DNA of 64,000 nucleotides from Deltaproteobacteria bacterium (lineage in GTDB: Bacteria; Desulfobacterota; Desulfobacteria; Desulfobacterales; C00003060). Location of the stretch: the NCBI GenBank assembly GCA_003647275.1, contig QMMN01000005.1:22704-86703 (forward strand). The letters run 5' to 3'. This document shows positions 1-8,688 of the stretch, piece by piece. The translations under genes and the position numbers were made by a program. The notes beneath the pieces were generated by a model. It was given only the letters and a program-made list of their open reading frames with translations. It searched no databases and was not told where the DNA came from. Position 1 is the stretch's first letter; each line of letters starts with the position of its first letter.

Positions 1-65
1 ATCAGGAGCTATTCCGCAAACGCTGTCAAGTGAAGTCTCCCTGCCCTTTTGGACAGGGGTCTGCC

Positions 66-108
66 TTACGGCAGCGCTTCGCGTCCGGGGAGCAGGCCGG
101 TCAAAGCA
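66..108. repeat. Short intergenic repeat, copy 1
   Basis: About 35 bases (70-104) recur at 55998-56032 with two mismatches. Both copies are GC-rich and end in a segment reading caggccggtcaa. A related tail (gccggtcaaag) closes a repeat at 23018-23056. No coding potential is visible. It looks like a dispersed intergenic element of unknown function. Confidence 0.6.
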
Positions 109-114
109 CCTTCC

Positions 115-306
115 TTATGATCCCTCGCCCTCATCCACAAGATAATCCTTGAGTTTTTCAATAAGAGAATCGGGCCATACCTCCTCATACAGAAATGCGT
201 CGGCTTCTTCTTTTGTGAGGGACTGCTTGATGTGGAGAGGCAGTCCCCTTAAGGCCTCCATCTTTACAGGATCTGGCTTTCGCCTTGGCGGTTTCTCTTT
301 GCCCAT
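115..306 (-). CDS. Small conserved-looking hypothetical protein (63 aa)
   Basis: The protein is not recognised. It is highly charged: an N-terminal Lys/Arg/Pro-rich stretch (KEKPPRRKPDP), then a predicted helical region with LTKEEADAFLYEEVWP and an acidic C-terminus. The ATG at 306 is preferred over the upstream in-frame start at 360, because a GGGGA ribosome-binding site lies about 7 nt before it. It sits downstream of the MscS gene on the same strand with a gap of about 100 bases, so they may share a transcript. Function unknown. Confidence 0.6.
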   Translation of the reverse strand: MGKEKPPRRKPDPVKMEALRGLPLHIKQSLTKEEADAFLYEEVWPDSLIEKLKDYLVDEGEGS

Positions 307-408
307 GCCGGTTCCCCTTTCGGTCAATACGGTAAGTAAAATTGAAGCTTCGTGAAACATGAATAAGAAAGGATTTGGGTCCTGTTACTCGTAAAGCTTT
401 ATCCGCAT

Positions 409-1500
409 TTAACTTGTCTGTTTAATCGTGATATCGCGTTTTGGATAAGGGATCTCGATCCCCTCTTTATCAAAAGCTTCTTTAATATGGTCCGTTATAT
501 AGGATATGGTGTCCATCCGCCTTCGGGCATCCTTGATCCAGACCCGCAGTTGAAGGTCCACCGAGGATTCTCCGAATTGCTTTACCACCACTTGGGGGGG
601 TGGATCTTTCAAGACCCACTCAGCTGTCCCCGCCACCTCCAGTATGACTGACTTGGCCTTTTTGATATCGGTGTCATACGAGACACCGATGGGAATTCGA
701 ACGCGAATGTCCTTTGAAATGGTGGTATAATTGACAATATCACGTGTCATGATCTCGTTGTTCGGGATGATAATAACAACGTTGTCTGTGGTTCGGATTT
801 TGGTGGCCCTGAGGCCGATATCCATCACATCCCCCCAGGTTGAAGAACCTTCCGGCGAGGACCACACTTCGATCCGGTCACCAATTTCAAAGGGCCGGTC
901 AATAATAAGCAAAATGCCTGCTATGAGATTTGACAGGGTATCTTTGGCTGCAAAGCCTACAGCAATCCCGGCCACGCCGGCCCCAGCCACAAAAGGCATC
1001 ACGTTGATTCCCAACACATCAAGGGCAAGTAAAATAGCAATGGCAAAAATGACGACGCCGGAAAACTTGTTTAGAATATCCAGAACAATATCATCTATCT
1101 TGCTCTGGGTCTTTTTGGTAAAATTGGCCTCAAGGTAGCTGAGTACAAGCAAGGTGAAATCCTTAACAGGTATGGCCAAAAGAACAATCAGGGCCGCATA
1201 AAAAACCCTTTCCAAGATCGGAATCCTGAAGAGATTCACCAGATAGACGCCACAGATAAAGACTAAGGCGTACAAAACAGCCCTCTGAATCAGCCCGAAG
1301 ATCTGGTCGTGAATACGCACAAATTCATATTTCTGGATCCTTTTTCGAACCCGCTTCATCGCCTGTTTAAAAATCACCCAAACAACGAATGCCCCTGTCA
1401 AGACCAGGCATGCCTTGGCAAATAGAGGATAAAACCCCACCCATTTAGACACAATACCGGCTGATATCTGCTCGAAAAGATGCTTCAGGTAATCCAACAT
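409..1500 (-). CDS. MscS-family small-conductance mechanosensitive channel
   Basis: Inner-membrane channel that opens under membrane tension and releases solutes during hypo-osmotic shock. The N-terminal third has several hydrophobic segments. The pore helix is recognisable as VAGAGVAGIAVGFAAKDTL followed by an NLIAGILLIIDRPFEIGDRI-like stretch, the hallmark of TM3 and the start of the beta domain. The C-terminal alpha/beta region (INYTTISKDIRVRIPIGVSYDTD-like) is also typical. An in-frame GTG at 1515 would add five residues, but it overlaps the GGAGG that sits 8 nt before the ATG at 1500, so the ATG is the likely start (363 aa). No neighbour indicates a special role. Confidence 0.93.
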   Translation of the reverse strand: MLDYLKHLFEQISAGIVSKWVGFYPLFAKACLVLTGAFVVWVIFKQAMKRVRKRIQKYEFVRIHDQIFGLIQRAVLYALVFICGVYLVNLFRIPILERVFYAALIVLLAIPVKDFTLLVLSYLEANFTKKTQSKIDDIVLDILNKFSGVVIFAIAILLALDVLGINVMPFVAGAGVAGIAVGFAAKDTLSNLIAGILLIIDRPFEIGDRIEVWSSPEGSSTWGDVMDIGLRATKIRTTDNVVIIIPNNEIMTRDIVNYTTISKDIRVRIPIGVSYDTDIKKAKSVILEVAGTAEWVLKDPPPQVVVKQFGESSVDLQLRVWIKDARRRMDTISYITDHIKEAFDKEGIEIPYPKRDITIKQTS

Positions 1501-1629
1501 TTGATGAACCTCCACCTTCCATCACAACGATGTTTAATGCCAACAGGTATTTCAACCTTTGGCATGCGTTGATTCCTTGCCAGGGAATGATTCTAATACA
1601 CAATTCTGGCTCATCATTTTACTAGAAGC

Positions 1630-1743
1630 GGTTTCAAAACTTTCCTCTCACTGGTTTGGCCGTTTTGAGAAGTTCTAAGCTCGCTTCGCTAAGAACTTCT
1701 TACAAAATGGTCAAAATTGGCTTGAAAAAAAGGTTTTGAGACC
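1630..1743. repeat. Nested palindromic intergenic repeat, copy 1
   Basis: The outer arms ggtttcaaaac (1630-1640) and gttttgagacc (1733-1743) are inverted. Inside them a second, longer inverted repeat pairs agaagttctaagc with gctaagaacttct around the loop tcgctt. A similar outer palindrome occurs at 59168-59234. The gap 1501-1840 holds this element, the MITE-like repeat at 1749 and no gene that I can see. Confidence 0.65.
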
Positions 1744-1748
1744 AGTTG

Positions 1749-1854
1749 TAAGGAGAGCATCAAATCGTTTACATCAAAACAGGTTGTTGCCAAAACAGCC
1801 ATACATCAAAACTTGTTTGCATGATTTATTGCAAACAATATTATGCTCTCCTTA
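1749..1854. mobile_element. MITE-like repeat, copy 1 (106 bp)
   Basis: Imperfect terminal inverted repeats begin taaggagagcat (1749-1760) and end atgctctcctta (1843-1854). The similarity continues inward as caaatcgttt versus caaacaatat. The body is shared with 5329-5429, including cgtttacatc, aaacagg and aacagcc. No coding capacity is present. Size and termini suggest a non-autonomous miniature element. Its right end supplies the stop codon and last codons of the DUF488 gene. Confidence 0.7.
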
Positions 1855-2431
1855 GTAATTCCAGCTGCTCAGGCTGAACACGGTCGTAAAAGAGATTCCC
1901 CTGGCTGATCCGTGCATATTTTGAGAGCTTATGAGGCTCGCTTTTCTTTATACTAATAATATGAATGACCACCATCTGGTTGGCCACCAGATAGTCGGAC
2001 AACATCCATCGGTGGCACCTGAAAGGGAGCGTTTCTGCACACATGAGGCACGTATTTCCACTGTAGGCCAATTGCAATAGCGCATTAACGTTTTCCTTGA
2101 ATGGTTTGGTCATCATGTGGTCAGCATAATTCCGGAAACCCTGGCTTTTCAGAACAATATGGGGGGAGTTTGCCCCCAGCCCGTTTTTCCTATACCCGCC
2201 CAGCCCCTTGAACCACTTGTATGCAATGTCTATCTGTGGCAATTTGGCCTCAAGGACTTCACGGTTGAAATGAGGATGCCTCTTCGACACAGGATATGAG
2301 CGGATATCGACAAGGGTTCGTATGTGATACGCCTTGAGCAGTTCAATCAGTTCATCAAGGCCCTTGGTGCCGTGTCCTATGGTATAAATTTTTCGCAATT
2401 CAAATCGTTGAAAAAGACAAATCAAAAACAA
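1841..2431 (-). CDS. DUF488 family protein
   Basis: DUF488 proteins are small and widespread, with no settled biochemical role. The family signature is clear: IYTIGHGTKGLDELIELL near the N-terminus, LVDIRSYPVSKRHPHFN, a central KWFKGLGGYRKNG, and the Cys/His segment CLMCAETLPFRCHRWMLSDYL. The first in-frame start is a TTG at 2431. A later TTG at 2398 would give the more usual short N-terminus, and neither has a strong ribosome-binding site. The final codons (LRRA-stop) are encoded inside the MITE-like repeat, so the natural C-terminus may have been altered. It follows rarA by 16 bases, suggesting co-transcription. Confidence 0.85.
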   Translation of the reverse strand: MFLICLFQRFELRKIYTIGHGTKGLDELIELLKAYHIRTLVDIRSYPVSKRHPHFNREVLEAKLPQIDIAYKWFKGLGGYRKNGLGANSPHIVLKSQGFRNYADHMMTKPFKENVNALLQLAYSGNTCLMCAETLPFRCHRWMLSDYLVANQMVVIHIISIKKSEPHKLSKYARISQGNLFYDRVQPEQLELLRRA

Positions 2432-2447
2432 TGATCATAGAAAAGAG

Positions 2448-3806
2448 TTATGGCTGTCTTTTCTTATTGTCCTGAAGCATCGACTCTTTGAGCCGGCGCC
2501 ATCTTTCGAGTCTTTCTTTGATCGTCTTCTCATAACCCCTTTCTGTTGGGGTATAAAAAACCTGCCCCCTGAGTTCTTCCGGCAAATACACCTGTGGTAT
2601 ATAGGCCCCAGAAAAGTCATGGGCATACTTGTAGCCTTTACCGTAGCCAAGATCTTTCATCAATCTTGTCGGAGCGTTTCGTATGTGCATCGGCACCGGC
2701 AGTGAGCCCGTTTGACTAATGGTCTGTTTAACCTTGCTGTAGCCTGCATAAAGGGCATTGCTCTTTGGGGCTGTGGCAAGATAAATAGCGGCCTGAGCTA
2801 GGGCCAGATCCCCTTCTGGAAGACCCACAAACTGAAAAGCCTGCATGGCCGACACAGCCACAGACAATGCCCTGGGATCGGCATTTCCCACGTCCTCAGA
2901 AGCGAATCTGACCATCCGGCGAGCAACGTAAAGCGGGTCCTCACCTGCTGCGAGCATGCGACCTAACCAGTAAAGGGCAGCATCCGGGTCACTGCCCCGA
3001 AGGCTCTTATGAAACGCCGAAATAAGGTTATAGTGCGCCTCGCCGGCCTTGTCGTAGCGCAGGGCTTTCTTCTGGAGGGCGGCTTCGACCACGGTACGCG
3101 TAACCTTTCTTCCTCTAACGTCCTTTTTCTGAACAAGAGATGTAGCCGCTTCCAGATTGTTCAGGGCGGCCCGGGCATCTCCATCAGCTGCCCAGATGAT
3201 GTGTGCAAGGGCATCCGGCTCAACTTCCAACGACAGTCTTCCCAAACCGTTTTCCTTATCCGTGATGGCTCGCTTTAAGATGACAGACAGCTCTTCATCG
3301 GAAAACGGATGGAGAACCATCACCCGGGCCCTGGAAAGGAGTGGCGCAATTACCTCAAAAGAGGGATTCTCCGTAGTGGCCCCAATCAGTGTGATCAAAC
3401 CACTTTCCACATGTGGCAAAAAAGCATCCTGCTGTGCCTTGTTAAATCGATGGATCTCATCCACAAAAAGGACGGTCTTTTTTTGATGGTAGCGGCGGTA
3501 GGTTATGGCTTTTTCAATCACCTCCCGGATCTCCTTCACCCCGGAAAGCACGGCTGAAAAGGTCTCAAAGTGCGACTTTGTCTCATGGGCCATGATTCGG
3601 GCCAGGGTGGTCTTGCCTGAGCCAGGCGGCCCCCATAAAATCACCGAAAACAGGCGATCCTCCTCTATGGCACGACGGAGCAAACGCTTTTTTCCAAGAA
3701 GGTGAGCCTGTCCCACAAAGCCATCGAGGGTCCTGGGTCGCATCCTGTCTGCCAGGGGGCGAGCCGTTCTTTCTACCTCCTTCTCAGATTGATTAAATAG
3801 GTCCAT
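2448..3806 (-). CDS. rarA: Replication-associated recombination protein A (RarA/MgsA, AAA+ ATPase)
   Basis: Clamp-loader-like AAA+ ATPase that acts at stalled replication forks. Walker A is GPPGSGKTT (residues 59-67) and Walker [13 protein letters not shown] (about 112-123). A sensor region [11 protein letters not shown] and the C-terminal MgsA/helical domain ([30 protein letters not shown]) follow. Length of 452 aa is normal. The start MDLF...[13 protein letters not shown] matches the family N-terminus, although the ribosome-binding site is weak. It is probably transcribed with the downstream DUF488 gene. Confidence 0.97.
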   Translation of the reverse strand: MDLFNQSEKEVERTARPLADRMRPRTLDGFVGQAHLLGKKRLLRRAIEEDRLFSVILWGPPGSGKTTLARIMAHETKSHFETFSAVLSGVKEIREVIEKAITYRRYHQKKTVLFVDEIHRFNKAQQDAFLPHVESGLITLIGATTENPSFEVIAPLLSRARVMVLHPFSDEELSVILKRAITDKENGLGRLSLEVEPDALAHIIWAADGDARAALNNLEAATSLVQKKDVRGRKVTRTVVEAALQKKALRYDKAGEAHYNLISAFHKSLRGSDPDAALYWLGRMLAAGEDPLYVARRMVRFASEDVGNADPRALSVAVSAMQAFQFVGLPEGDLALAQAAIYLATAPKSNALYAGYSKVKQTISQTGSLPVPMHIRNAPTRLMKDLGYGKGYKYAHDFSGAYIPQVYLPEELRGQVFYTPTERGYEKTIKERLERWRRLKESMLQDNKKRQP

Positions 3807-3823
3807 ATTCTGAATCTACATCC

Positions 3824-3844
3824 CGATGACCAATAGCCAATGAC
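3824..3844. repeat. Heptad tandem repeat (3 units)
   Basis: Units cgatgac, caatagc and caatgac follow head to tail between rarA and der. This is one of several loci in the window with 7-bp periodicity. Confidence 0.5.
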
Positions 3845-3881
3845 AAGGCCCTATCCCGCCTTCGGGACCCGGCATCGGGCA

Positions 3882-5195
3882 TCATCTCTTTTCCCGTTTT
3901 CGAAAAATGAGCCTGAGGGGTGTCTTGTCCAGCCCCAGCGCTTCTCGAAGCTGATTGATCATGTACCGTTCATAAGACAAAGGAATACCTTCCGGATAGT
4001 TCACAAAACAAACAAATGTAGGTGGCGCCGAAAACACCTGCGTGGCATAGTAGAACTTAATCCGTCTCTCACGGTAGGAAGGGGGCTGATGTTGTTCAAC
4101 AACAGTTTGAAATATTCTATTGAGTTGTCCTGTACTGATCCGTGTAGTATATTGCTCATATACGGTCTCCACCCAGTCAAAAATCTTGAACGTCCGCTGC
4201 CCGGTCAGGGCCGAAATGGTCAATATGGGAGCAAAACTCAAGAACTTGAGTCGATCTTTAACTGCATCCACGTACTGCCGGGCCATCTTGTCGTTCTTTT
4301 CAACCAAATCCCATTTGTTCAAAAGGATGATACAGGCTCGACCCCGTTCCAGGGCGTAACTGGCGATCTTAACATCCTGGGCTGTAACCCCTTCAAAGGC
4401 ATCCATCATCACCAGCGCGATATCGCATCGATTAAGGCTCTTCAGGGCCTTGATAATGGAAAATTTTTCCACCTTCCTCTTAACGCGCCCCCTTTTTCGG
4501 ATTCCGGCCGTGTCAATCAAAACATATTCCTTCTTGTTCACCTTACAAATCGTGTCAACTGCATCGCGGGTTGTGCCCGGGATGTCGCTCACCACAAGTC
4601 GATCATCTCCCAGGATACGATTGATTAAAGACGATTTGCCCACGTTTGGCCGTCCTATGACCGCCAGTCTGATCCGATCGGAGATGGGTTCATGCGTACT
4701 CTGAGGCAAAACAGCCGTCAAGGCATCCATGAGATCGCCCACACCATATCCTTGTTCAGCAGAGATGGAATAGAGAGGATCCACACCCAGGACGGAAAAA
4801 TCAGCAAGGACCCATTCATGCCTTGGCCCGTCAATTTTGTTGACGCCATAAAAGACGGGCTTGCTCGATCGGCGCAGCATGTGAACCAGGTCTGTATCGA
4901 TTGGGGTGGGCCCTTCCCTCCCGTCCAGAAGCATGAGAATCGCGTCCGCTTCTTCTATGGCCTGCATCACCTGGTATCGGACTAGGGAACCAAATCCTTC
5001 CGACTCAAAATCAGAAAATCCTCCGGTGTCCACCAGCGTGAAGGGGACCTCGTCCCATTGGGCATCTTCGTAAATTCGGTCTCGCGTCACACCAGGGAAA
5101 TTATCCACCAAGGCCTTGCGTGACTTCGTAATTCGGTTAAAGAAGGTGGATTTGCCCACGTTGGGGCGCCCTACAATGGCGACAATCGGCTTCAT
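3882..5195 (-). CDS. der: Ribosome biogenesis GTPase Der (EngA)
   Basis: Essential GTPase with two tandem G domains, needed for maturation of the 50S subunit. G1 motifs are GRPNVGKST (9-17) and GRPNVGKSS (181-189). G3 motifs are DTGG and DTAG, and the G4 motifs NKID and NKWD are both visible. A KH-like C-terminal domain ends in the basic tail LRLIFRKREKR. Length 437 aa is typical. The start ATG at 5195 directly precedes the first G1 motif as in orthologues. Confidence 0.98.
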   Translation of the reverse strand: MKPIVAIVGRPNVGKSTFFNRITKSRKALVDNFPGVTRDRIYEDAQWDEVPFTLVDTGGFSDFESEGFGSLVRYQVMQAIEEADAILMLLDGREGPTPIDTDLVHMLRRSSKPVFYGVNKIDGPRHEWVLADFSVLGVDPLYSISAEQGYGVGDLMDALTAVLPQSTHEPISDRIRLAVIGRPNVGKSSLINRILGDDRLVVSDIPGTTRDAVDTICKVNKKEYVLIDTAGIRKRGRVKRKVEKFSIIKALKSLNRCDIALVMMDAFEGVTAQDVKIASYALERGRACIILLNKWDLVEKNDKMARQYVDAVKDRLKFLSFAPILTISALTGQRTFKIFDWVETVYEQYTTRISTGQLNRIFQTVVEQHQPPSYRERRIKFYYATQVFSAPPTFVCFVNYPEGIPLSYERYMINQLREALGLDKTPLRLIFRKREKR

Positions 5196-5328
5196 ATCCT
5201 AAAAATGAGTGGTTTTTACAACCTGTCGTCTACCCTCTGTTTGGTGGGGCGCTATTCGTTATAGCTATCGCCTTTCGTCAGCGCTATTTTAAAACCATTT
5301 GACGAAAATCGACCACCTTGACGGTTAC

Positions 5329-5429
5329 TAAGGAGAGCATCAAATCGTTTACATCTAAACAGGCTGTTGCCCAAACAGCCACACATCAAAACATCTCTGC
5401 ATTCTTCAAACAATATTATGTTTTTCTTA
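5329..5429. mobile_element. MITE-like repeat, copy 2 (101 bp)
   Basis: Second copy of the element at 1749-1854. It starts with the same taaggagagcat, has the same body including an internal stem (ggctgtt/aacagcc), and ends in a diverged arm atgtttttctta. Flanking cggttac and gtaaccg extend the inverted symmetry. The rest of the gap 5196-5699 holds no convincing gene; apparent reading frames there are short, low-quality and not preceded by ribosome-binding sites. Confidence 0.65.
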
Positions 5430-5699
5430 GTATGTAACCGCAAGCCCCTTGACGAAAACGTGTAAGCGAAAAAAGAAAATTTCCATGTTATAAAAATTAT
5501 GATATCTGAATTCTGCCGGTAGGGCAAGACCCGCTGTGAAAGAAAGGAAAAAAGGCATAGATGTTGCATGAATAAACAGCAGATATACACACCTTCCACC
5601 ACATCGTGGCCCCATCATAAGGATGAAAAGCATGGGCTTGAAACGAGTCAGTCACCAACTTGACCCTGGAAGCGAAAAGCCACCAAAAAGGAGGAGCCG

Positions 5700-6305
5700 A
5701 TGACACGCCTGGAAACAAGGGGAATCATGGAATATTTTAAGGAAACCGTTGAAAAAGCTGCAAAACAGCTCCAGGTAGAGATTTCAGACTATACGGAATT
5801 TTATCTGGTGGATCTCCTGTTTCGCTATACGAAAATGAAGGCTCTCAGAAATACAGAATTTATCAGTAGAGAAAAAACCTTTGCAGAGCTTTTCCTGGAA
5901 AGCTACGAAGAGAGCAGTCATAGGCGTGCCCGCATTCTTAAGTACATTGGGGATACCACGCTTTTTCTTACAGGTTTTTTCTCTGACAGCTTCCAACGAA
6001 GCATAGTAGACATAGATTATTACGCCAACCTCGGCCGGACATCTTATCGGAATTTGCTTGACTTGCTAACAGCCCGAGTGGTGCGTTGGGGTCTTGAGGA
6101 AGTCTTTGACGAGTTGAGCGAGAAATTTCTCCAATTGACGGATGTGCTGGCTGAGGTCAGTGAGTCAGGAGGACGCCAACATGCAGGAGGCTTGCTTCGC
6201 ATTTACGAACGCTGGCTTCGCACTCGAAGCAAGCGGGATGAAGCGCTTCTACGGCAAAAGGGGATCTGGCCCCTGGAAGCCTCTCCCCCAAGCGTTCTTC
6301 ACTAA
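5700..6305 (+). CDS. Hypothetical protein (201 aa)
   Basis: I do not recognise a family. The protein is soluble, charged and predicted mostly helical (YFKETVEKAAKQLQVEI, TEFYLVDLLFRYTKMK, RILKYIGDTTLFLTGFF, YYANLGRTSYRNLL). There is no signal peptide, no membrane segment and no Cys motif. The ATG at 5700 has an excellent site, aaggaggag, 4-5 nt upstream. An internal ATG at 5727 is the alternative. It stands alone on the plus strand between two minus-strand groups, so context gives no hint of its role. Confidence 0.8.
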   Translation: MTRLETRGIMEYFKETVEKAAKQLQVEISDYTEFYLVDLLFRYTKMKALRNTEFISREKTFAELFLESYEESSHRRARILKYIGDTTLFLTGFFSDSFQRSIVDIDYYANLGRTSYRNLLDLLTARVVRWGLEEVFDELSEKFLQLTDVLAEVSESGGRQHAGGLLRIYERWLRTRSKRDEALLRQKGIWPLEASPPSVLH

Positions 6306-6356
6306 AAAAATGGTCACTCCTCTCGGGAGACAATTAAAGGAGATAGAAACAGAAAA

Positions 6357-6623
6357 TCAGCCTCGGTCTGGTACCTGTTTTCGCCTTTTCGCTTTTTCTA
6401 TAAGCTCAATCAAGGTGGCCATTTTATCCTTTTGGGGTCGATTGAAACAGCGATCCCATTCTGGCTGGGTGAGTCTTCCTCTAAGATAGGTCTCCACAGG
6501 AAAGTACGGCTGCCAGCAGGCAATAATACGCGGGCAGGGGAGATCGCCCCCCTCTTTCTGACAATAGGCAAAGGTAACCTCCCCGCCCAGCCTGGGACAT
6601 CTAATCTCTAAGTGGTCATACAT
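6357..6623 (-). CDS. Small four-cysteine protein downstream of trpB2
   Basis: 88 aa, family not recognised. Four cysteines occur early in the spacing CPRLGGEVTFAYC...LPCPRIIACW (residues 9, 21, 30 and 36), which would suit a small metal-binding or Fe-S knuckle. The rest is helical and basic. It starts 37 bases after trpB2 on the same strand, so it should be co-transcribed and subject to the same attenuation. No strong ribosome-binding site is visible before the ATG at 6623. Confidence 0.7.
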   Translation of the reverse strand: MYDHLEIRCPRLGGEVTFAYCQKEGGDLPCPRIIACWQPYFPVETYLRGRLTQPEWDRCFNRPQKDKMATLIELIEKAKRRKQVPDRG

Positions 6624-6660
6624 TTCAACTTATTGTCTTGGTCATGCTCATGATATCTAG

Positions 6661-8022
6661 TTACGGTTTTGGAAGCCCTGCTATGGAATTGAGCGACCCC
6701 TGGATCTCTTCATCTGGAAGTTCATACTTGGTAAGCTTACCCGAAAGATAGGCGTCATAGGCGGCAAGATCTACCAACCCATGGCCGCTCCAGTTGAAGA
6801 GGATGGTTTTCTCTTTTCCCTCCTCTTTTGCACGCTGGGCCTCTTGAACAACGGCTGCGATCGCGTGGTTGGTTTCCGGCGCCGGGATATAGCCTTCTGT
6901 CCGGGCCCATTTCACACCCGCATCAAAAGTCTCTAGCTGATTGTACGCCCTGGCTTCAACGATCTGTTCCTTGACCAGGTGGCTGATGATAGGCGCCATA
7001 CCGTGATACCTGAGACCACCTGCGTGGATGGGGGCCGGCACAAAATCATGGCCTAGGGTATGCATGGGCAACAGAGGTGTTGTCATAGCCGTATCCCCAA
7101 AATCGTAAGCAAAAGGGCCACGCGTCATGGTCGGGCATGAGGTAGGCTCAGCCGCCACAATGGAGATATCCTTACCGTGGATCTTATCCCGCACAAACGG
7201 AAGGCATAGCCCGGCAAAGTTGCTGCCCCCGCCCGTGCAACCTATAACGACGTCAGGATATACGCCGAGTTTTTCGAGCTGCTTCTGGCATTCCAGGCCA
7301 TTTATGGTCTGGTGCAACAAAACATGATTTAAAACGCTGCCCAGGGAATACCGTGCGTCTTCATCGCTCACAGCATCTTCAATGGCTTCGCTGATAGCTA
7401 TGCCCAGGCTCCCCGGCGAATCTGGAATTTCAGCCAGGATCTTTCTCCCTGCCTCGGTCTTGTCGCTCGGGCTTGGAATACAATTGGCGCCCCAGGTCAT
7501 CATCATCATCCGTCGGTATGGTTTTTGTTCATAGCTGACTTTCACCATGAACACCCGACATTCAAGGCCAAACATCTGACACGCCATGCTCAGGGCACTT
7601 CCCCACTGGCCCGCGCCGGTCTCCGTAGAAAGTCGCTTTACCCCAAAAACCTTGTTGTAATAGGCCTGGGCAACGGCCGTATTGGGCTTATGGGATCCAG
7701 GAGGACTCACCCCTTCATTCTTGTAGTAGATCTTCACAGGGGCGTCTAGCAACTTCTCAAAGTTTCTCGCCCGGCAAAGCGGTGTTGGTCTCCACAGGAG
7801 ATATTTTTCCAGGACTTCCTCAGGGATGTCAATCCAGCGTTCTGTGCTCACCTCCTGTTCGATAAGATTCATGGGAAAAACCGGGGCCAGATCGTCAGGG
7901 CCAATTGGTTGCCCTGTTCCTGGATGGAGTGGTGGACTCATAGGAGTTGGCATGTCAGCCAAAATATTGTACCACTGCTTCGGGATTTCACGGTCATCTA
8001 AGAATACCTTCACCGGTTCCAT
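6661..8022 (-). CDS. trpB: Tryptophan synthase beta chain, TrpB2 type
   Basis: PLP-dependent enzyme joining indole and L-serine to make tryptophan. The length (453 aa) and long N-terminal extension ([21 protein letters not shown]) mark the TrpB2 subgroup rather than TrpB1. The PLP lysine is in [10 protein letters not shown] (Lys112), and the phosphate loop is [10 protein letters not shown] (about residue 264). No trpA lies next to it, consistent with TrpB2 working without the alpha subunit or salvaging indole. A consensus AAGGAGG precedes the ATG at 8022. Upstream lies a Trp-codon leader peptide and terminator, so expression is likely controlled by transcription attenuation. Confidence 0.96.
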   Translation of the reverse strand: MEPVKVFLDDREIPKQWYNILADMPTPMSPPLHPGTGQPIGPDDLAPVFPMNLIEQEVSTERWIDIPEEVLEKYLLWRPTPLCRARNFEKLLDAPVKIYYKNEGVSPPGSHKPNTAVAQAYYNKVFGVKRLSTETGAGQWGSALSMACQMFGLECRVFMVKVSYEQKPYRRMMMMTWGANCIPSPSDKTEAGRKILAEIPDSPGSLGIAISEAIEDAVSDEDARYSLGSVLNHVLLHQTINGLECQKQLEKLGVYPDVVIGCTGGGSNFAGLCLPFVRDKIHGKDISIVAAEPTSCPTMTRGPFAYDFGDTAMTTPLLPMHTLGHDFVPAPIHAGGLRYHGMAPIISHLVKEQIVEARAYNQLETFDAGVKWARTEGYIPAPETNHAIAAVVQEAQRAKEEGKEKTILFNWSGHGLVDLAAYDAYLSGKLTKYELPDEEIQGSLNSIAGLPKP

Positions 8023-8082
8023 AACACGTCCTCCTTATCAGGTTTTTCAAGAAAACTAACAGCTAAAGGTGAACTATTACCC

Positions 8083-8110
8083 AAAAAAAGCCATGGAGAA
8101 AACCCATGGC
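8083..8110 (-). terminator. Intrinsic terminator in the trpB2 leader
   Basis: On the minus strand a perfect 7-bp stem, GCCATGG/CCATGGC with a 7-nt loop, is followed by seven T residues. It lies about 60 bases before the trpB2 ATG and downstream of the leader peptide. That is the position expected of an attenuator terminator. Confidence 0.85.
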
Positions 8111-8132
8111 AGTTCTGCTTATGCTCAGAGCC

Positions 8133-8217
8133 GTGGGAAGATTTCTCTTGCCCACAACTCACCTTTTATTTTTTAGAATGGCGCGTCCGTGGGCAGGCTC
8201 ATCTCACGGCCTGCCAC
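8133..8217 (-). promoter_or_regulatory. Alternative stems of the trp attenuator
   Basis: Three mutually exclusive pairings are visible on the minus strand. Segment 8209-8217 (overlapping the last Trp codon) pairs with 8189-8198. The same downstream segment (TGCCCAC, 8189-8195) can instead pair perfectly with GTGGGCA at 8149-8155. That segment can in turn fold with 8133-8140. This resembles the 1:2, 2:3 and 3:4 arrangement of classical attenuators. How the last stem is linked to the separate terminator hairpin at 8083-8110 is not settled by eye. Confidence 0.65.
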
Positions 8218-8255
8218 CACCAATAGAAGGCTTTATGCCCTCCTCTAAGACTCAT
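8199..8255 (-). CDS. trpL: trp leader peptide with three tandem Trp codons (18 aa)
   Basis: The short reading frame encodes MSLRGGHKAFYWWWQAVR and then a UGA stop. Three consecutive TGG codons in an 18-codon frame are very unlikely by chance, and their placement at the base of the first attenuator stem is diagnostic. A ribosome stalled for lack of charged tRNA-Trp would cover this stem. The frame lies 34 bases after a strong promoter -10 element and about 180 bases before trpB2. The ribosome-binding site (AAGTGG) is weak. Confidence 0.82.
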   Translation of the reverse strand: MSLRGGHKAFYWWWQAVR

Positions 8256-8288
8256 AAGTGCCACTTATCTTTACGTGTTCTTCGATTT

Positions 8289-8317
8289 TAAATAACAAAA
8301 TGGCAAACATGTGTCAA
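8289..8317 (-). promoter_or_regulatory. Sigma-70-type promoter of trpL-trpB2
   Basis: On the minus strand a perfect -35 TTGACA (8312-8317) is followed by a 17-bp spacer and TATTTA (8289-8294). Transcription would begin near 8282, upstream of the leader peptide. Confidence 0.75.
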
Positions 8318-8396
8318 GGCCGAAAATCACCATCTAGAAATCAAGACTTCGCCCCCTTAGGGGAACGCCACACTGCTACGCCAGCCTGCCGACTTT

Positions 8397-8651
8397 CTAT
8401 ACAATTTTATAAACAGTATCGTGTTCGCGGACCCTTTCTTTAACCTTAATCCCGATAAGATCTCCTGGCCTTGCCTCCTCAATAGGCTGGTTGTCCATTT
8501 GCATGCTCGTGACAGTCTCTTCAAAATCGCTGGTATGCCCCTTAAAATGGAGCTTGTCTCCAATCCTGAGCACACCTGAAGTGATTTCAACAGCTGCCAC
8601 ACTCGGTTTGGCAAAAAACTTTTGCACCTTGCCGACCTTTTCTTCTTCCAT
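8397..8651 (-). CDS. EF-Tu domain-2-like small protein
   Basis: 84 aa. The beta-barrel pattern VAAVEITSGVLRIGDKLHFKG...RPGDLIGIKVKERVREHDTVYKI resembles domain 2 of translation GTPases without the G domain. Such stand-alone proteins occur in anaerobic bacteria and archaea under the name translation elongation factor-like protein. The function is not established. The ATG at 8651 is chosen because GGAGG lies 8 nt upstream; the frame stays open further but has no other good site. A promoter with TTGCTT-17-TATAAA overlaps the divergent promoter of the next gene. Confidence 0.85.
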   Translation of the reverse strand: MEEEKVGKVQKFFAKPSVAAVEITSGVLRIGDKLHFKGHTSDFEETVTSMQMDNQPIEEARPGDLIGIKVKERVREHDTVYKIV

Positions 8652-8688
8652 ATCATTACCTCCTGCACGCAGGTTAAGGTTGATACTA

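Noticed and set aside
3840..4628. Plus-strand open frame of 262 codons opposite der
   Set aside because: Antisense to the conserved der gene; no domain, no ribosome-binding site.
5252..5718. Overlapping minus-strand frames (68-116 codons) between der and the 201-aa gene
   Set aside because: They cross the MITE-like element, lack ribosome-binding sites and have no coherent protein features.
8133..8260. Metabolite riboswitch upstream of trpB2
   Set aside because: The hairpins are better explained by a leader peptide with three Trp codons and attenuator stems.
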